Shown in pieces: positions 33,646 to 45,904 of a DNA stretch of 64,000 bases. The notes beneath the pieces were generated by a model. It was not told the DNA's origin. It made no database searches and worked only from the letters and a program-made list of their open reading frames with translations. The stretch spans positions 83,350,291 to 83,414,290 of the forward strand of contig NC_067483.1 in the NCBI RefSeq assembly GCF_947179515.1, read 5' to 3'. This DNA is from Apodemus sylvaticus (lineage: Eukaryota > Chordata > Mammalia > Rodentia > Muridae). A program made the translations under genes and the position numbers. How positions within the stretch are numbered: the first letter of the stretch is position 1; the number at the start of each line of letters is the position of its first letter.

Positions 33646-35165
33646 TTTCTGCTTTCAAAGCATCGAATAGGGTCCTGGAAATATCAATTATAAAGATGGT
33701 ATGCAATTTTCAAAGCCTTACAGAATTATGGGGGAAATCATCATAAACAAATAATTACAAAGTCTTGGTAAACACTAGGGTGAGAGCAAGGAGCCTGGTT
33801 CTGATGATAAGACTTCTCTGAGATTTTTTAAAATAGAGGTAAGACTTGATATTCACTTAAAACTAGGTTATGTATGTGTATACACATAGACAAATACATA
33901 TATATGCACACACATACATCTAAACTGCATACAAGTATGCTGGTGGGTCTTAAAATTTTGTCAATTTTATGTAAGACCTAAACATATTTTGGAAGAGGAA
34001 ATCTTTTCTTCCCCTATACCTCAGTCCTTTTTAATTTAGAAGGAGATGATTTTGTTAGACAGTGAAGATCTAACCTTGCTATAGCTACCACAGAGTGCCC
34101 TGGGTCTTTAGTTAAACCCTTTGAAACTGCAAGGTCTTTTGGTTTGTTTGTTTGTTGTATTTTGAGATCTTACTTATCTCTGAGATTCAAACCTTAAATT
34201 CAAGCATCGCTCATTTGCTAATTTATTTCTTGTTGCCTCTCATCTATTTTTCTGGATCCTTTGAGGCACCATGTCACCTTGTTTCCCATTGCTGCTTCTG
34301 TAGGATGGGAATCCACTTGGCCTTCTGGTACTATTGTTATCTTGAGATGCAGTACAAAAGCTTCTTCTAAAGGGCTCCATGTAGTGGTTCTACTTGCTAC
34401 TGCTTTTTTCACCTTAAAAAAAACCTCTCACTGCTCCATTCAGATCCTTCATCTCCATTTTCTGCTCTTCACATTTATGTGAATTTTTTATTTGAGTCAA
34501 ACAACTTCAACCTCTTTTTGACTGTCTTGCACTGTCTCCTGGATATTCAGATCATGTGTACTTTCATTTGAAAAGGTAAAGAGGATGTAGTTTTCTACTC
34601 TCAGAGATAAATGCTCTTGTGTACATAAGAGTCCTTGGCATAAACATCCTGGTATCTATCCAGGGACAAAGAACAACAGTCGTTTGGGACTATGGTCTAG
34701 AGAATACTTGCTAAGCATGAGAATGAACTCAAGATTATGAGCCAGGTCAGACTGGTGAAGCCCCACCCTAGATTCTGTGGGTCAGACCCAAGGAGACTTT
34801 GGGGGCCTATAAATGTACACTGTAAAATGTTCCCTAGCTGATTCTTAGTTGTTCTAGAATTTGGTGAACAGGGTTGGAGGCTCAGATATACACATTCCCA
34901 GTTCCTAGCGACAGCATGATCGGGTAGGTAGGTGGGTGTTGGGACAGGGTATAGAGTGTTAGTTTTCACCAGAGTCAGAGAAGCCTCAGATATCAAGGGT
35001 GTGCCTTGTGGCCCCAAGCATCATCACTGGCTTTGTCTGTTTTTACATATTGGCTTACCTCAGATTTGTCTTATCAGGGTTCTACTGTTAGATACATCTG
35101 GGAATCATGGATAAAGAGCTCATCAGCTTTGGTATCTATCAGCCCAGGAAGCTGGGGGCTCCATG
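32880..35165. other. Pld5 intron, no gene; (TTTA)n
   Basis: (TTTA)n lies at 33609-33648. The remaining sequence shows no recognised exon or young repeat. Confidence 0.45.
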
Positions 35166-35169
35166 GTGT

Positions 35170-35640
35170 TTCCCATGTGATGGACTTTGTGCCACTGGAA
35201 AGTTTTAGTGTCACACCACCCCCTGTGGGCTCAGGGGATTTGCAAAAGAAAGGGCAGAAATAGTGTAAGAGCCAGAGGTCAGTGGGGACTGTTGAGCAAT
35301 ATTATCTTCTGGATGTGACCACATGGTTGTACTTATGAACTCACATAGCAACTGTGGTTGTCTGTAAGACATGCATGATTGACCCAACAGTCAACATTCC
35401 AGGGTGGGGAGGGGTTCACGAGGCACCACCCTTAGCTGAGACTATTGACAGTTCGTGGTGTCGAGGGGAGGAAGGGTCAGTTTTCCTTGAAGGCCTTTGG
35501 TATGCTGCCCTTCCTCTACCCAATGGTTTTATCGATGCCCACATGAGCAGCGCTAGCTGGAAGGGACAGAAAGAAAAAGACTATGAGGTTGGAATATGAG
35601 GGGAGGCTGAGGGGTCAGAGAGTCCAGTAGACATAGCCTT
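35170..35640 (+). mobile_element. Lx-type L1 3' UTR, sense
   Basis: gtaagagccagaggtcagtg, then cagcaactgtggttgtctg... within an L1 context, cagtcaacattccagggtgg and tagctgagactattgacag follow the rodent Lx 3' UTR. It ends about 48 bp from the splice donor of the exon at 35688-35885. Confidence 0.75.
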
Positions 35641-35687
35641 TGGAGGTCAAAGGTTGGGGACAGTAGCATCAATGGAGCATGACTCAC

Positions 35688-35885
35688 CGACACAAAGGCC
35701 TGCGACTTGGTTTCGTTCAATTGGAGCTGAAGCTTCTTTTCATTGTCATAGACTCCATAGAGTCTCTTGGACCAGGTCTGAGGTACTCTGCTCTTGAATT
35801 TTAATGAGCTATATAAAGCGAATATCCTTTGTAAATCTAGGACCAGGCAGCTGCAGTTGTAGAAGATGACACCGAGTTCTTTCAT
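35688..35885 (-). CDS. Pld5: Pld5 internal coding exon, 66 codons (middle of the PLD-like domain)
   Basis: Encodes 66 residues beginning MKELGVIFYNCSC and ending SQAFVS, which I recognise as phospholipase D family member 5. The acceptor is a pyrimidine-rich tract ending ttcacag, followed directly by ATG; that methionine is internal, not a start. The donor is TCG|gtgagt. Both boundaries are phase 0. Two N-glycosylation sequons (NCS at residues 10-12 and NET at 57-59) fit the lumenal topology known for PLD3/4/5. The segment lies between the first and second HKD half-sites and contains no catalytic motif. PLD5 is a membrane protein regarded as enzymatically inactive; its molecular role is not established. 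An Lx LINE 3' end stops about 50 bp beyond the donor. Confidence 0.93.
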
Positions 35886-36199
35886 CTGTGAAATTAAAAT
35901 CGAGAGCATCAACGTGGGATGCAATTGATGCTGTTATTTTCAGAGGGAAAATTCATAAGAATGCTGTAGCAGAGACATCTTTTTATGCATTTTTTTTGTT
36001 ACATGGAAGTATGTAGATAGAACCACATTATAGCATATAGAAGAAATATATCTTAAAATGTTCATGTATAGGAATAGAACTTTTCCTCCCCTTTTGCATT
36101 TGGCCTTTTACAGAGACAATTTTACCAGCTACAGTTTTAATATTTGGCTTCTCATATTTTTCCCTTCAACACCGTTTTTTAAATGAACAATTAAGCAGC

Positions 36200-36430
36200 A
36201 AGACAATGGCCCTCTATTGCAACATTGTAGAGTGGTTATCATCACAGATTCTGGAGCCAGGCTGCCTGGAAATTGGCCCCAGATCTATAGAGCTGTGCTT
36301 TGGGGGTAATAGACTTCATCTCTGGACCTTAGTGTCTTCTTCCATAAAGTGAAGGAAATAGCGTTAACTGCATAACTGGAGTTGCTATGACAGACCTGCT
36401 AGTATACATAGGAATGGTGCTAATAATCAT
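36200..36430 (+). mobile_element. MIR SINE, sense
   Basis: ttgtagagtggttatcatca, ctggagccaggctgcctgga, tcatctctggaccttagtg and aaagtgaaggaaatagcg follow the MIR consensus order. Confidence 0.9.
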
Positions 36431-36439
36431 TAAAAAGTC

Positions 36440-36628
36440 TCAATGGGAGAAGATGTGTCTAACCCTTGAGGTCCCAGGAAGGCCTGATAGGGGTTAGGGG
36501 GAGCAGAGAAGCATACATGCTCTTAGAGACAGGAAGAAAGGAGGAACGGGATGAAGAAGTGTGGGAGAGGAGACCAGGAGGACTGGACTGTTAAAAAATA
36601 AAAGTAATAAAATAAATTGAAAAAAAAG
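36440..36628 (+). mobile_element. L1 3' UTR end, sense
   Basis: Purine-rich gggagcagagaagcatacat to gggagaggagaccaggagg, then an A-rich tail with aataaaat, as at the 3' ends of rodent L1/Lx elements. Confidence 0.5.
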
Positions 36629-36629
36629 T

Positions 36630-37825
36630 ATGGCAATTGCAACTCTTACTAAAATTGCACACCCTTGGTGGCAGTAGACTAACACCCTGTACTGAAGAGT
36701 CTGTGGAGGTCATTTTGTTCCTGTTTCTTCAGTGTATGAGAAGGAAAATGAAATCCAAACAGTTAAGTAAAATTACAAGCCAGAGAATGAATTGGTGACC
36801 AGTTAACAATTGGACTATAGGTTTTGTGAATGGTGGGTAGCTATACAAATACTGCAATGGCTTCCTCTGAGTCTACAGTACCTTGTGCAAACTGTTCATT
36901 ATATCTGACTTACTCAAGATAACATGTAAAGTTTTTATTGGAAAAGAGCAGGCTGTGCATGCTTTACATAACTTCATCTCTCAGCTAAGGGTTATTTGGG
37001 AGTCCTGAGCTACTGAAGAGCCAAAGGAATATGATATTCCCTGCCCATCTATCTCTTTCTCTAGGAGAGCCTGCCCATGGCGTAGGGATATGTATGCCAT
37101 TGACCCCTAGGGATCCAAGTACAACATCCTATGGGGGGGCCTTTATGTTCATCTATTCTGACATGTCTTCATTTTTTAAGGTTCACAACAACCACAAAAT
37201 AGATATAGAGTGATTATTTAACCAGCTCAAGAACTTGTCTCTATTTTCTTGCTAATGCAAAATACAAAACAAACAAAACAAAACAAAATCCATGAACACC
37301 CTTGAATGTGTTCTTGTCTGTGTTTGTACCAGTATTTCTTCAGTATTGAGTATTACAGTCAGAGGAACAGATACATTAGGTTAAGAAAATGAAAGGTTAA
37401 GTGGGCAGGTGGTTCAGGAATATACAAAGACACCGATTGCACTGGGCATGTAGTCAGAGCTGAGTGGTTAGAGCTAAGAAGGAAGAGCAGAACCGACATG
37501 CACGTCTAAGTGTGCAGACATCTGTTTCTACACAACAGGGACAGAACTAGAGGGTGAGGATGTTGGGACCCAGGGACTTTGGAGCTGGGAGGAGCAGTTT
37601 GGTGTTTCTACTAAAGGCCATGTAGAGGCAGATAACAAGGAGAGGGATATTGTCAGGGTGTGATTTGGGGATTTTCCTTTGTCTATAGTGTGGAGAGGAG
37701 GTGGAAAATGTGGACAACTGAAGTCAGGGGATTCAGTCCTCAGGCTTTGGCAATGTCTGACAGGGCAATTTCCATGTTTACATGTGTTTCCTGGTCTCAG
37801 AGATTTTACAGAAACAACCCACAGT
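36630..37825. other. Large Pld5 intron, no gene recognised
   Basis: Single-copy-looking sequence with an AAACA-rich patch near 37265-37290. Nothing exon-like. Confidence 0.45.
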
Positions 37826-37829
37826 AACA

Positions 37830-38048
37830 GGGTTTTTTTATTTATTTTTAATTATGTGTGTATGTGTGTGTGTCTTCATGTAGCATGTGTTTTTGAGTGA
37901 AGATACCTGAGGAGTCCAGAAGATATCAGATCTCCTGGAGCTAAAGTTATAAGCAGTTGTGAGCCTCTTGGACGTGGGTGCTGGGAACCATATTCAGGTT
38001 CTCTGTAAGATCAGCATGCACTCTTAACCACTGGGCCACCTCAGGCCA
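37830..38048 (-). mobile_element. B3-type SINE, antisense
   Basis: TTTA-rich tail, a GT run, gaggagtccagaagatatca, gtgggtgctgggaaccatat, and a head actcttaaccactgggccac. Confidence 0.85.
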
Positions 38049-38069
38049 AAGTAACCCTCTTGTTAAAAA

Positions 38070-38262
38070 AAGAAAGCTTTTAATTTTATATTTGTATTCT
38101 TTTGTGAGTTTCACGGGCATCATCTACATGAAGTGCATGCAGAGGTCATAAGAGGGCATCAGATCTCCAGGAACTGGAGTTACAGTTGCTTGGGATCCAT
38201 TGTGAGGGTGCTGGAAACCAAACCTATGCAGGTGCTTTTGACTCTTCAGCACCCCACGTTAA
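38070..38262 (-). mobile_element. B3-type SINE, antisense
   Basis: gcagaggtcataagagggca, tctccaggaactggagttac and gtgagggtgctggaaacc; tandem with the preceding B3 in the same orientation. Confidence 0.8.
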
Positions 38263-38264
38263 CT

Positions 38265-40600
38265 ATTAATGATTTCCCGTGGCAAGGTAACTGTCTGCAG
38301 AGTCCTCAGAGACAAACATCAGGGTGTCTGAGTATTTAAATAACATGCATTTATGAGTCTACAAGACACATTCATCTGCTTAGTCTGTGACTTATAAAAC
38401 ACACCCTGTGTTAGGCTCTACACTTTCTTGTTGTAGGTGTTGGGGGCTTTGGCAGAGGAGAGATGTCTCACTGACCCATTAAGGCCAGACTTTCTTAATG
38501 ATGGTTAAACGTCAGGCTTGTGGAAGTCTCCAGATGGGTCTCAGGCTAGCTTTACCAGGTAGTATCTCCAACTTCAGCTTTGTTATTCCAGGGCATCTGC
38601 ACCACAAAGCCTGTCCTGTTAAATTCACGTTAAATTCAGGATTAGCACCTGGTTAGAACACGGCTTGTTTGCTTCTCAGACTGACAGTTATTTCAAGGGC
38701 CAGACATGTACACATTAGACAATTTCTGACCAGCTCCTATTATCCGGTCCTGAAGCTGGCACAGTTCACATTTCCAGAAGAGAAATAACATGTATCATAA
38801 AATCATGACACACTCTAAAATGAGCCTCACTGGAGATCATCCGCTAGCCGTGTTTCTTCATATAGGTGTGATTGGGTGAACAAAAGCCCATCTCCATCAG
38901 AGATGTGGAAAAGGAAGGGAAGAAATTAGGTAAGTTAATAAGGCTTGGGGGTCTCAGTGAGATCAGCAGACAGCACTGTTCTCCAAACTGAATGTACTTC
39001 TCTCCATGGATTCTGCCAAGATGCTCAGAGGGACTCTCCTGGGAAATCAGGCAGATAAAATAGACTTTTTCATAAACTTGTATCACCACCATGTGAGTTA
39101 ACTCAGGGACAAGGAAGAATTGTTTTAGCATCGTGGCCGCTAAGTTCATTAGCTGTGTGACTGTAGACAAGCCCGCCAGCTTCGTTTTATCACTGAGAGA
39201 GAGAAAAGTCACCATGACACCTGGGGGTTGGCTGGCAATCCACAGCAAGGTCTTTGTCTTTTTGGCATCTGGTCTAAGCCTTCAGCTTGCTGTCAAACAG
39301 TTCCATAGAACTCTGTCACAGACAAGGTCACTCTGTGGGCATTCATGGACGAATAAAGCTAAAAGCAAGATTGAGTAATCATGACTGATCACACACACAT
39401 ACATAAACACACACACACACATACACACACACACACTAACACACACTCATTCACACATGCAAATGTGAACATTATTCAATCCATGAAAATGACCAAACAT
39501 TCTTCAACCAAGCCAACTCATGGGTTTATTCTCTAGAGTTTAGCTTACCCCCTCAGTGCCATCCATATAGCTGAGACTTACTAAGACTTCCAATCATAGA
39601 ATCTCCATCTCTTCCCACCAGCATCCAATTATGAACAAAGCTTCCTCAAGTACTTCCCCAAACCACCCAACAGAAACCCCCAAACCGTAACACATCCTAG
39701 AACCCCCTTTACCGAGATGTCTCACAAACCTCACAACACCTGGGTGGCTCCCTATTTCTGTTGGCCTTTGGCTGAGGGCTATGGCACTACCTGGTTCCTA
39801 CATCCACGTCATAGGGCTGTGAGGGCAGACTGGCCAGTGCAGCAGCAGAGTGTGCAGTGCCCTATAAGTTACTTTCAGACAAAGTGCTGGGTATGCAGTA
39901 TCACTTTGGTCAAAGTGCCAAGTTGTTTGGCAGCAGTGCAGAGCCACTCCAGGGGTAATGAACAAATGGAGGCACTAGTGACACCCGTGGACAAGCACAG
40001 AGAAGGGCGGTGTCTTTGGAAGGGGTTTGCCCATTGGCACATAAAGCCAAATAGTGCTCTCGAGATATTTCTGTTCCCCCTTTCTGTGATAGAGTTTGTC
40101 TTGAAATGTGTACCACCACCCTTTTTAATCTGGGTATCTGGTAAGTCAAATTGTCAAACATGAATGGGGACATTACATTAGGAGTGTGACAGAAAAGTGT
40201 TTATTTATTACCACAATTGTGCATGATATTTGTCCCGTTAGATGTGATCAAGTGGAGAGAAGTGAGATTTTTAACCCTTCTCAGCCCCTGACTCTCCTCA
40301 CCTGATGCTCACTGTGAAGACACAAGTGGGCATGCTTTCTTCACACTCCTTCTATAGAGTTTCTCTTACAGTAGCTTCTTTATTTCAATAACTAAGCTTA
40401 AGCAAAGCCTCGTCATCCCATTCCCCCTGTTGTGTGAACTATAGGGTGGGTCAGGAGTTCTTGTTTGCACTGTCTAGACTTGCTCTATTTTGGGACTTAC
40501 TGACAGCTGTAGGATCTGTAGACACAATGGAAATCTCAGCCCCACTCATTCAAGATGCAGAGAATCAAACTCGAGAGGCATAAACATATTTCTAGTTATT
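38265..40600. other. Large Pld5 intron, no gene; CA-rich patch
   Basis: Interrupted CA/CATA repeat at 39390-39460. A short MIR-like stretch (attagctgtgtgactgtaga) lies at 39148-39200. No exon detected. Confidence 0.45.
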
Positions 40601-40604
40601 ATAC

Positions 40605-40945
40605 ATTGCAATAATTTTTCATTGCTGGGGCCAAATACCTGCTGGGCAGTAAATCAAGAGAGTAAGGATTATTTGGGCTCTAGTCCCTGGGGAAATGGTC
40701 AACTGTGGTAGGGAAAGAGTTGTAGCAGGGATTAGCTTGGTCCAGGATTGAGGGCTTCTGTGACCCACCTTCCTCACATCTCTACAGATGAAGAAGCTGA
40801 GGGCACTTAGGTTAGATCTAGGCTGCTTATGGCCTCTGTAGCCATATGTATGATAGCTAGGTGTGGTGTCCAAGAGGCTCCACAACCTCCAAAGACAGTG
40901 TCTTCAGCTGGGAAGTGAGTGTTCAAACATGATATTGTAGAGAAC
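40605..40945 (-). mobile_element. MaLR (ORR1-like) LTR, antisense
   Basis: attgcaataatttttcattg and ggattatttgggctctagtc, with a far end at gagtgttcaaacatga, mirror the ORR1-type LTR on the other strand. Confidence 0.55.
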
Positions 40946-40949
40946 CATT

Positions 40950-41835
40950 CACATTCTAACCCTAAAATACATATTGGCTTGAGACTGCTATTCAAGATGT
41001 AATGTTGAAACTGGCTTTTGTCTTGTAGATTTTTAATTCAGAAAGCAAACTCTGCATAAATTCTCTACATGAATTCACTCTGGTGAATTTCAACGTATAT
41101 AAAATGAAAGAAAAAAAAGCTAAAGGTGTAGTAGATTGGTGGTAGCCATATTTAATATTTAAAATTGGCAGCAAGACCAAATTTACCTGCCAGTGACTGC
41201 CTGTGCCTGGTGACTGATGCTCAGCCCAATTCAACCTCAGCACACATGCAACTGGGCATCCTGCCGGCTGCTCTGACTTTACAGTTGAGGTGTTCAGCTG
41301 ATCAATACAGTTGTTGCTTGATGGGTGGTTCAGCTGTTCAAAATAAAGCCATACTGAAAACATTGATGGCTTATCGGCTGTTTACTCTTAGAAGAGGATT
41401 ATTCTGGAGATGAGATCACTTTTCTTCATTTCCAAGAAATGGTGCTAAGAGGAGCCCAAGGCCTCAGGTGACCACTCTATATGATCAATGTGCTGCAATA
41501 TAGTGATTATTTTGACTAATACAATTTGTCCTAATGTTTTTCCTCCTTGTTTGCACTGGGGTGCTGAAGAGCGGGAGGCTTGGTGAAGGCATTTGGGTTT
41601 TGTAGGATCTAGGACATACTCTTGACCAGCTTCTTGGGGAGAAATAACAATGCAGCATGCATTGGTCACTGTGTTCTGGGGACTGCTGTAAATGTGTCCC
41701 ACACCTGTGGTTTAATGTCTTTTTCTTTAGTAGGCATCTTTTTATGCTGGCACACACAGGGATGAGTTTTCCAGAGACATTTTCATGTAAGTCCGTCAAG
41801 TACTAGGACCACATTTACTCTCTTGCTCTTTCACA
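40950..41835. other. Large Pld5 intron, no gene recognised
   Basis: No exon or clear repeat. Confidence 0.4.
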
Positions 41836-41839
41836 TCTC

Positions 41840-42200
41840 TCTGTCTTGTTATCCCTGTTCACGTAGGGCAGGCCATCTCACTGGCCTTTTCATGTCTTAT
41901 ACAGCATGTGTTTCCTAGAGCCTCATAAAACAGATCTGCATGTGTGAAAAAGCATGACATTTGTTTTCCTGAGTGATGTAGTTCATGTAATGCCATGATC
42001 TGTTGCATTTGTCATTGTGGAAATGGCCTACCTTTGTCCTCCCGCAGGGCCAAATAATATTGTGTTGTGCATTTATTACACATTTTTTCCACCTATTGAG
42101 CTTCTGGTGGACACCTAGCCTGATCTGTAACTATCATGAACACATGCGTTTTCTTAAACTTGTCATGACATCTCCCTCGTGTGCAAGGGAACTGATGGAT
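41840..42200 (-). mobile_element. Ancient L1 3' end, antisense
   Basis: Segments such as ccaaataatattgtgttgtg, ccacctattgagcttctggt and gatctgtaactatcatgaac follow the reversed 3' end of L1 ORF2. Confidence 0.6.
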
Positions 42201-42344
42201 GAAGAGATCTAATGCGGGTGAAGGCCACGTTCTCTGTTGACTTCCGTGTCCTCCTTTTGTCTGATCAGGTGTTCTGCATCTTAAAATTAAGTAAAAATTA
42301 GGAAAAACATGATAGCACACTAAGTTTTTTTCTTTGTTTACCTT

Positions 42345-42483
42345 TTATTTGTTTGAAATAGGGTTTCACAATGTAGCCTTGGCTCACCTACAAGTTGTTA
42401 TGTAGACCAGGCTGGCCTTGGATGAACAATGATCCCCCTGCCTCTGTCCCTTACTTCAGGGTTTACAGAGAGCTATGCCTAGC
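42345..42483 (-). mobile_element. B1 SINE, antisense, diverged
   Basis: gaaatagggtttcacaatgt, agccttggctcacctacaag and gtagaccaggctggccttgg. Confidence 0.8.
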
Positions 42484-42484
42484 C

Positions 42485-43095
42485 ACTATGCATAACTAAA
42501 ACCCATTTCTATTTCCTGTTTTCTTAGGGTTGGTGGAGGGCAGGGATCAGAGAGAAGAGATTCCTTGTCAGTAGAAGTTTAAAATCAGCCAGGCTCGATG
42601 GGTTTGTAGCACAGCAGCCAAGGAGCACATCTGATGGATGCTCTTGTCAACATCACAGGGAGTAGAAAGCATTAGCCTCATTGTTGGCTGCACTTCAGAG
42701 TAATTACTGCAACTAGCCGAACTACAGCTTAATTTATCATCGGCCCATGTCCAGGCTGTTGTTTTCATAATTTCATAGAGATGTAAACAAGTATTTAAAA
42801 AAATTTCTTGACAAAGACAAAAGATCCTGCAAGTGTGGACAACTTCCAGGTACCCAGTTAGCTGCTAATGAATAGTTTGAGTTTTACTGCAGGAAGCTCA
42901 ATCCCTCCGAGCTCTAGCTTCCTTTTATTTCAACCTTGAAGGTGAACTCGTTGGTATTTGTGATAAAAGAATAAATAATAGCACCCTGAGAGCTCCAAGA
43001 CAGCTTCCTGTCCAGAAACACACCCACTGTCCTGGTCTCTTACTCCCAAGTAGGTAGCTGGTACCATTTAACTCACTATTTTCTATGTCTGCCAC
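42485..43095. other. Large Pld5 intron, no gene recognised
   Basis: No repeat signature at 42560-42780, which is listed as a possible conserved element. Confidence 0.4.
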
Positions 43096-43099
43096 ATAG

Positions 43100-43980
43100 A
43101 ATAACAGAGTCTGCCTGAAGGAACAGGACTAATGGAAGAGACAAGCAAATAACCAACAGTTTTCTAATTGGCCTTAAGGCCAGTTGGACAGGAGGGAAAT
43201 CATGTCTAGTACCAGAAACCCAGCTAACCATACATGGCTAGTGGAGCTATACATCTCAAAGGAGAACCTCTTACTGCCACTTCCTGGTATAATTCCCAAC
43301 TATATTGTAAATCCTTATCCTTATACCCACAGACAAGTATAGCTCTCATCCCTCAACAATGAAGCTTCTTTTTGCAGATGGAGACTACCACAGAAAGCTA
43401 TAACTGGTCAAAATCCAAAGAATGATTGACCGTGGAGTATCCAGCCCCAGTCAATAAATACAGTGACTACAACACTTTCCTTACTTCTAACACTCAAGGG
43501 ACATTGTGGAAGAGGGGCTGATAAGATTGTAAAAAAGCAGCGGGACAGTAAGTCTCCTGTAAGACTGAGTCTTTTGTTTATGACAAAAGAGCTACACCCA
43601 TGAAATCTCAACAGCATGGCCGCTTACACGAGACCTGAACAGTGGCAACTCAGTTGACAGGGCAATATGGTTGAGGGAAATCTCTAGGATCCTATCCCCT
43701 GAGAAAAAGCTATAGGTAATTAAAAATCTGCTAAGGAAGAATTAGCTTTCACCAGAAAGGAGTACCCCAAATAGTTATCTGATCTCAAATGGTCAGTCCT
43801 AAAAAATTATCATGCAAACAACACTGAATGGACATCACACACACACACACACACACACTAATGCAATACTTTGAAAAGGAGCAGGGGAGGGATATGAGAG
43901 GAATTGGAGGAATGAGAGGGAGGGGGAATCATCCAATTATATTTTAAAAAACAAAAAAATATATGCTTGACTATTCATAT
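43100..43980 (+). mobile_element. Lx-type L1 3' UTR, sense
   Basis: acattgtggaagaggggctg, gattgtaaaaaagcagcg, tgtaagactgagtctttt and gaaatctcaacagcatggcc are in the order of the rodent Lx 3' UTR. They are followed by a CA run, a G/A-rich stretch (ggaggaatgagagggagggg) and an A-rich end. Confidence 0.85.
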
Positions 43981-44002
43981 ATACATATCCATAAATATGC
44001 AT

Positions 44003-44366
44003 ATATGTATTAGCTATTTTTCTATTGCCGTGATAGAACACCATGATCAAGGTAGCTTATAGAAGAAAGGGTTTATTTCAGTTTGTGATTCTATAGAGAT
44101 AAGAGTCTCTCATCCTCACAGCGAGGGAATTGTAGCATCAGGCAAGCATGGTGAGTGGAGCCGAAAGCTCAGATCTGGAACTCCAAGCAGGAAGTGGAGG
44201 GTGAACTGGGAACTGGATGATTCTTTTAGCTCTCAAAGCCTGCTCCCACCCCCAATGACATACTTCCTCCATCAAGACTACATCTCTTATCCCTCGCCAA
44301 ACAGATTTACCAACTGCCTAAGACTGTGGAAGGGGGGAGGGGCATATCATTTGAACCACCATAGTA
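44003..44366 (-). mobile_element. MaLR-type LTR, antisense
   Basis: tgccgtgatagaacaccatg, agaagaaagggtttatttca and atttgaaccaccatag are the mirror image of the family at 474-838. Confidence 0.75.
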
Positions 44367-44369
44367 TGT

Positions 44370-45620
44370 ATCTACCTATTTGTGTGTGTGTGTGTGTGTA
44401 GGTTGAAGTCTTGCACATAGAATAATAAGTATTTGCTATCATATTTCTCCTCCTCTCCCCCAATTCAGCATGTTTCTCCTTCTCTCCCATATCCGCCATC
44501 TTTCTAAACAAGCAGGAATCAGAAGGGATCATGCTGGCTGGTCATCACCTGGCTCCTCACTTCCATCACATCCACGCTCTTCAGTTAATGGTTGTCAGAC
44601 ACCCAGTGACCTGCCCCACTTGTGGATGCAAATCCCAGAGAACCCTCTGTGCCCTACTGTGGCCGAACTCAGATTGCCCTTCCCTCTCTTGCTAGTTTCA
44701 AGTGGGAAATTCACCTGATTAGATATTTTCCACATCTCAGATTATCACTCTTGCAAACTGATAAAATATTTAGGGAAGCTTCCTAAGGGAAATTGGGGCA
44801 AAGAGGCCGCAGATTATAGCATAAGGAGACATTTGCATAAAAAGAACTAATAAGGTTGTCTAAAATACAGAATGGTGAATCGTGACTGAATCTTCACCCA
44901 CAGTCTCCCACGGTGACCTGGTCATCAGTGTCTCTATCCAGACTCCCATACCCATGCTCTCCTCTTCTAGCTATCTCACTTTGCCCAAGCTTGCTTTGGT
45001 CCAAAGACTAAGAGCTTCCATTTACTCGGAAGTATTGAGAACTATAGCTTCTACCTTCTCATTACCCCTCATTCCTCTCCAATGGCAGGCAGAGTGAGGT
45101 CATTTAGTGGGACTGGTAATAAGTTCAGCATGCAGCTCCCTGTTTTTCCTTCCCCCTTAGCCCAGCAGCCTAGCCTCTGGATATCTTGGGCCTGCACAGA
45201 AATGAGATCTTATATAAAAATGACCCGCAGATTTATGGATGGTAGATTCCTTTAATTTTGGAGAAGTCAATGATAGGGAAGTGGATGGAGGCACACACAT
45301 AGAGCATATTTTAAACTACATCTTCCATTTTGACTTTACCAATAACCAAAGGACATCTATACACCATTTTTTGATTCTTAGAGGAATTAAAAAAATGTCA
45401 CAGAGTTCATGAAATCTGCATAGTGTTTTTGGCAACTTAAAAGCTCCAGAGTCTCTGGGTCCATTCTCAGCTACATTCTCTCTCATGTGGTCATGCTCAC
45501 AAGTTTGAATCAGGTATGAACATTCCAATCACCTTCCATTTTCTTTCTTCATATTCACTACCACTTCCCACACAATGATCTGAATGAAACATTGACTAAC
45601 ATGTTCCAATATTGATTAAT
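44370..45620. other. Large Pld5 intron, no gene recognised
   Basis: A (GT)n tract lies at 44382-44400. No exon. The stretch 44755-44875 has no repeat signature. Confidence 0.4.
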
Positions 45621-45623
45621 AAA

Positions 45624-45900
45624 TGCCAGAGAGTAGCCCCAGCAGTTGACCCCGTTCCTGAGAGGAGATGAGGAGTCAGGAGCAGTAGTCAGGGGAATCT
45701 TGCAGCTCTGACTGATTAGCAATCAGTTTGCTTCTTTATTTATACAGGTTTCACAGAACAAGAACAGACTAATGATTACCCAAGAAGTGCAGATTACATC
45801 ACTTTGTTTCTGGACATGCTTTTGATTTTTCATTACTTGTCCAGGGTTACAAGTTCAGTCGCAATTAGAACGTACAAATGGAACAAATTTTATTTTTATT
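45624..45900 (-). mobile_element. Possible solo LTR (ERVK-like), antisense
   Basis: On the minus strand a TATA-like gtataaataaag combined with AATAAA precedes a C/T-rich U5-like segment ending in tctctggca. The layout resembles a short LTR with overlapping TATA and poly(A) signals. The 5' boundary and family are not resolved. Confidence 0.4.
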
Positions 45901-45904
45901 ACCA

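Noticed and set aside
38844..39248. 134-codon minus-strand ORF considered as the missing upstream Pld5 exon
   Set aside because: The peptide does not contain the expected PLD half-site sequence, and its right part overlaps a MIR-like stretch.
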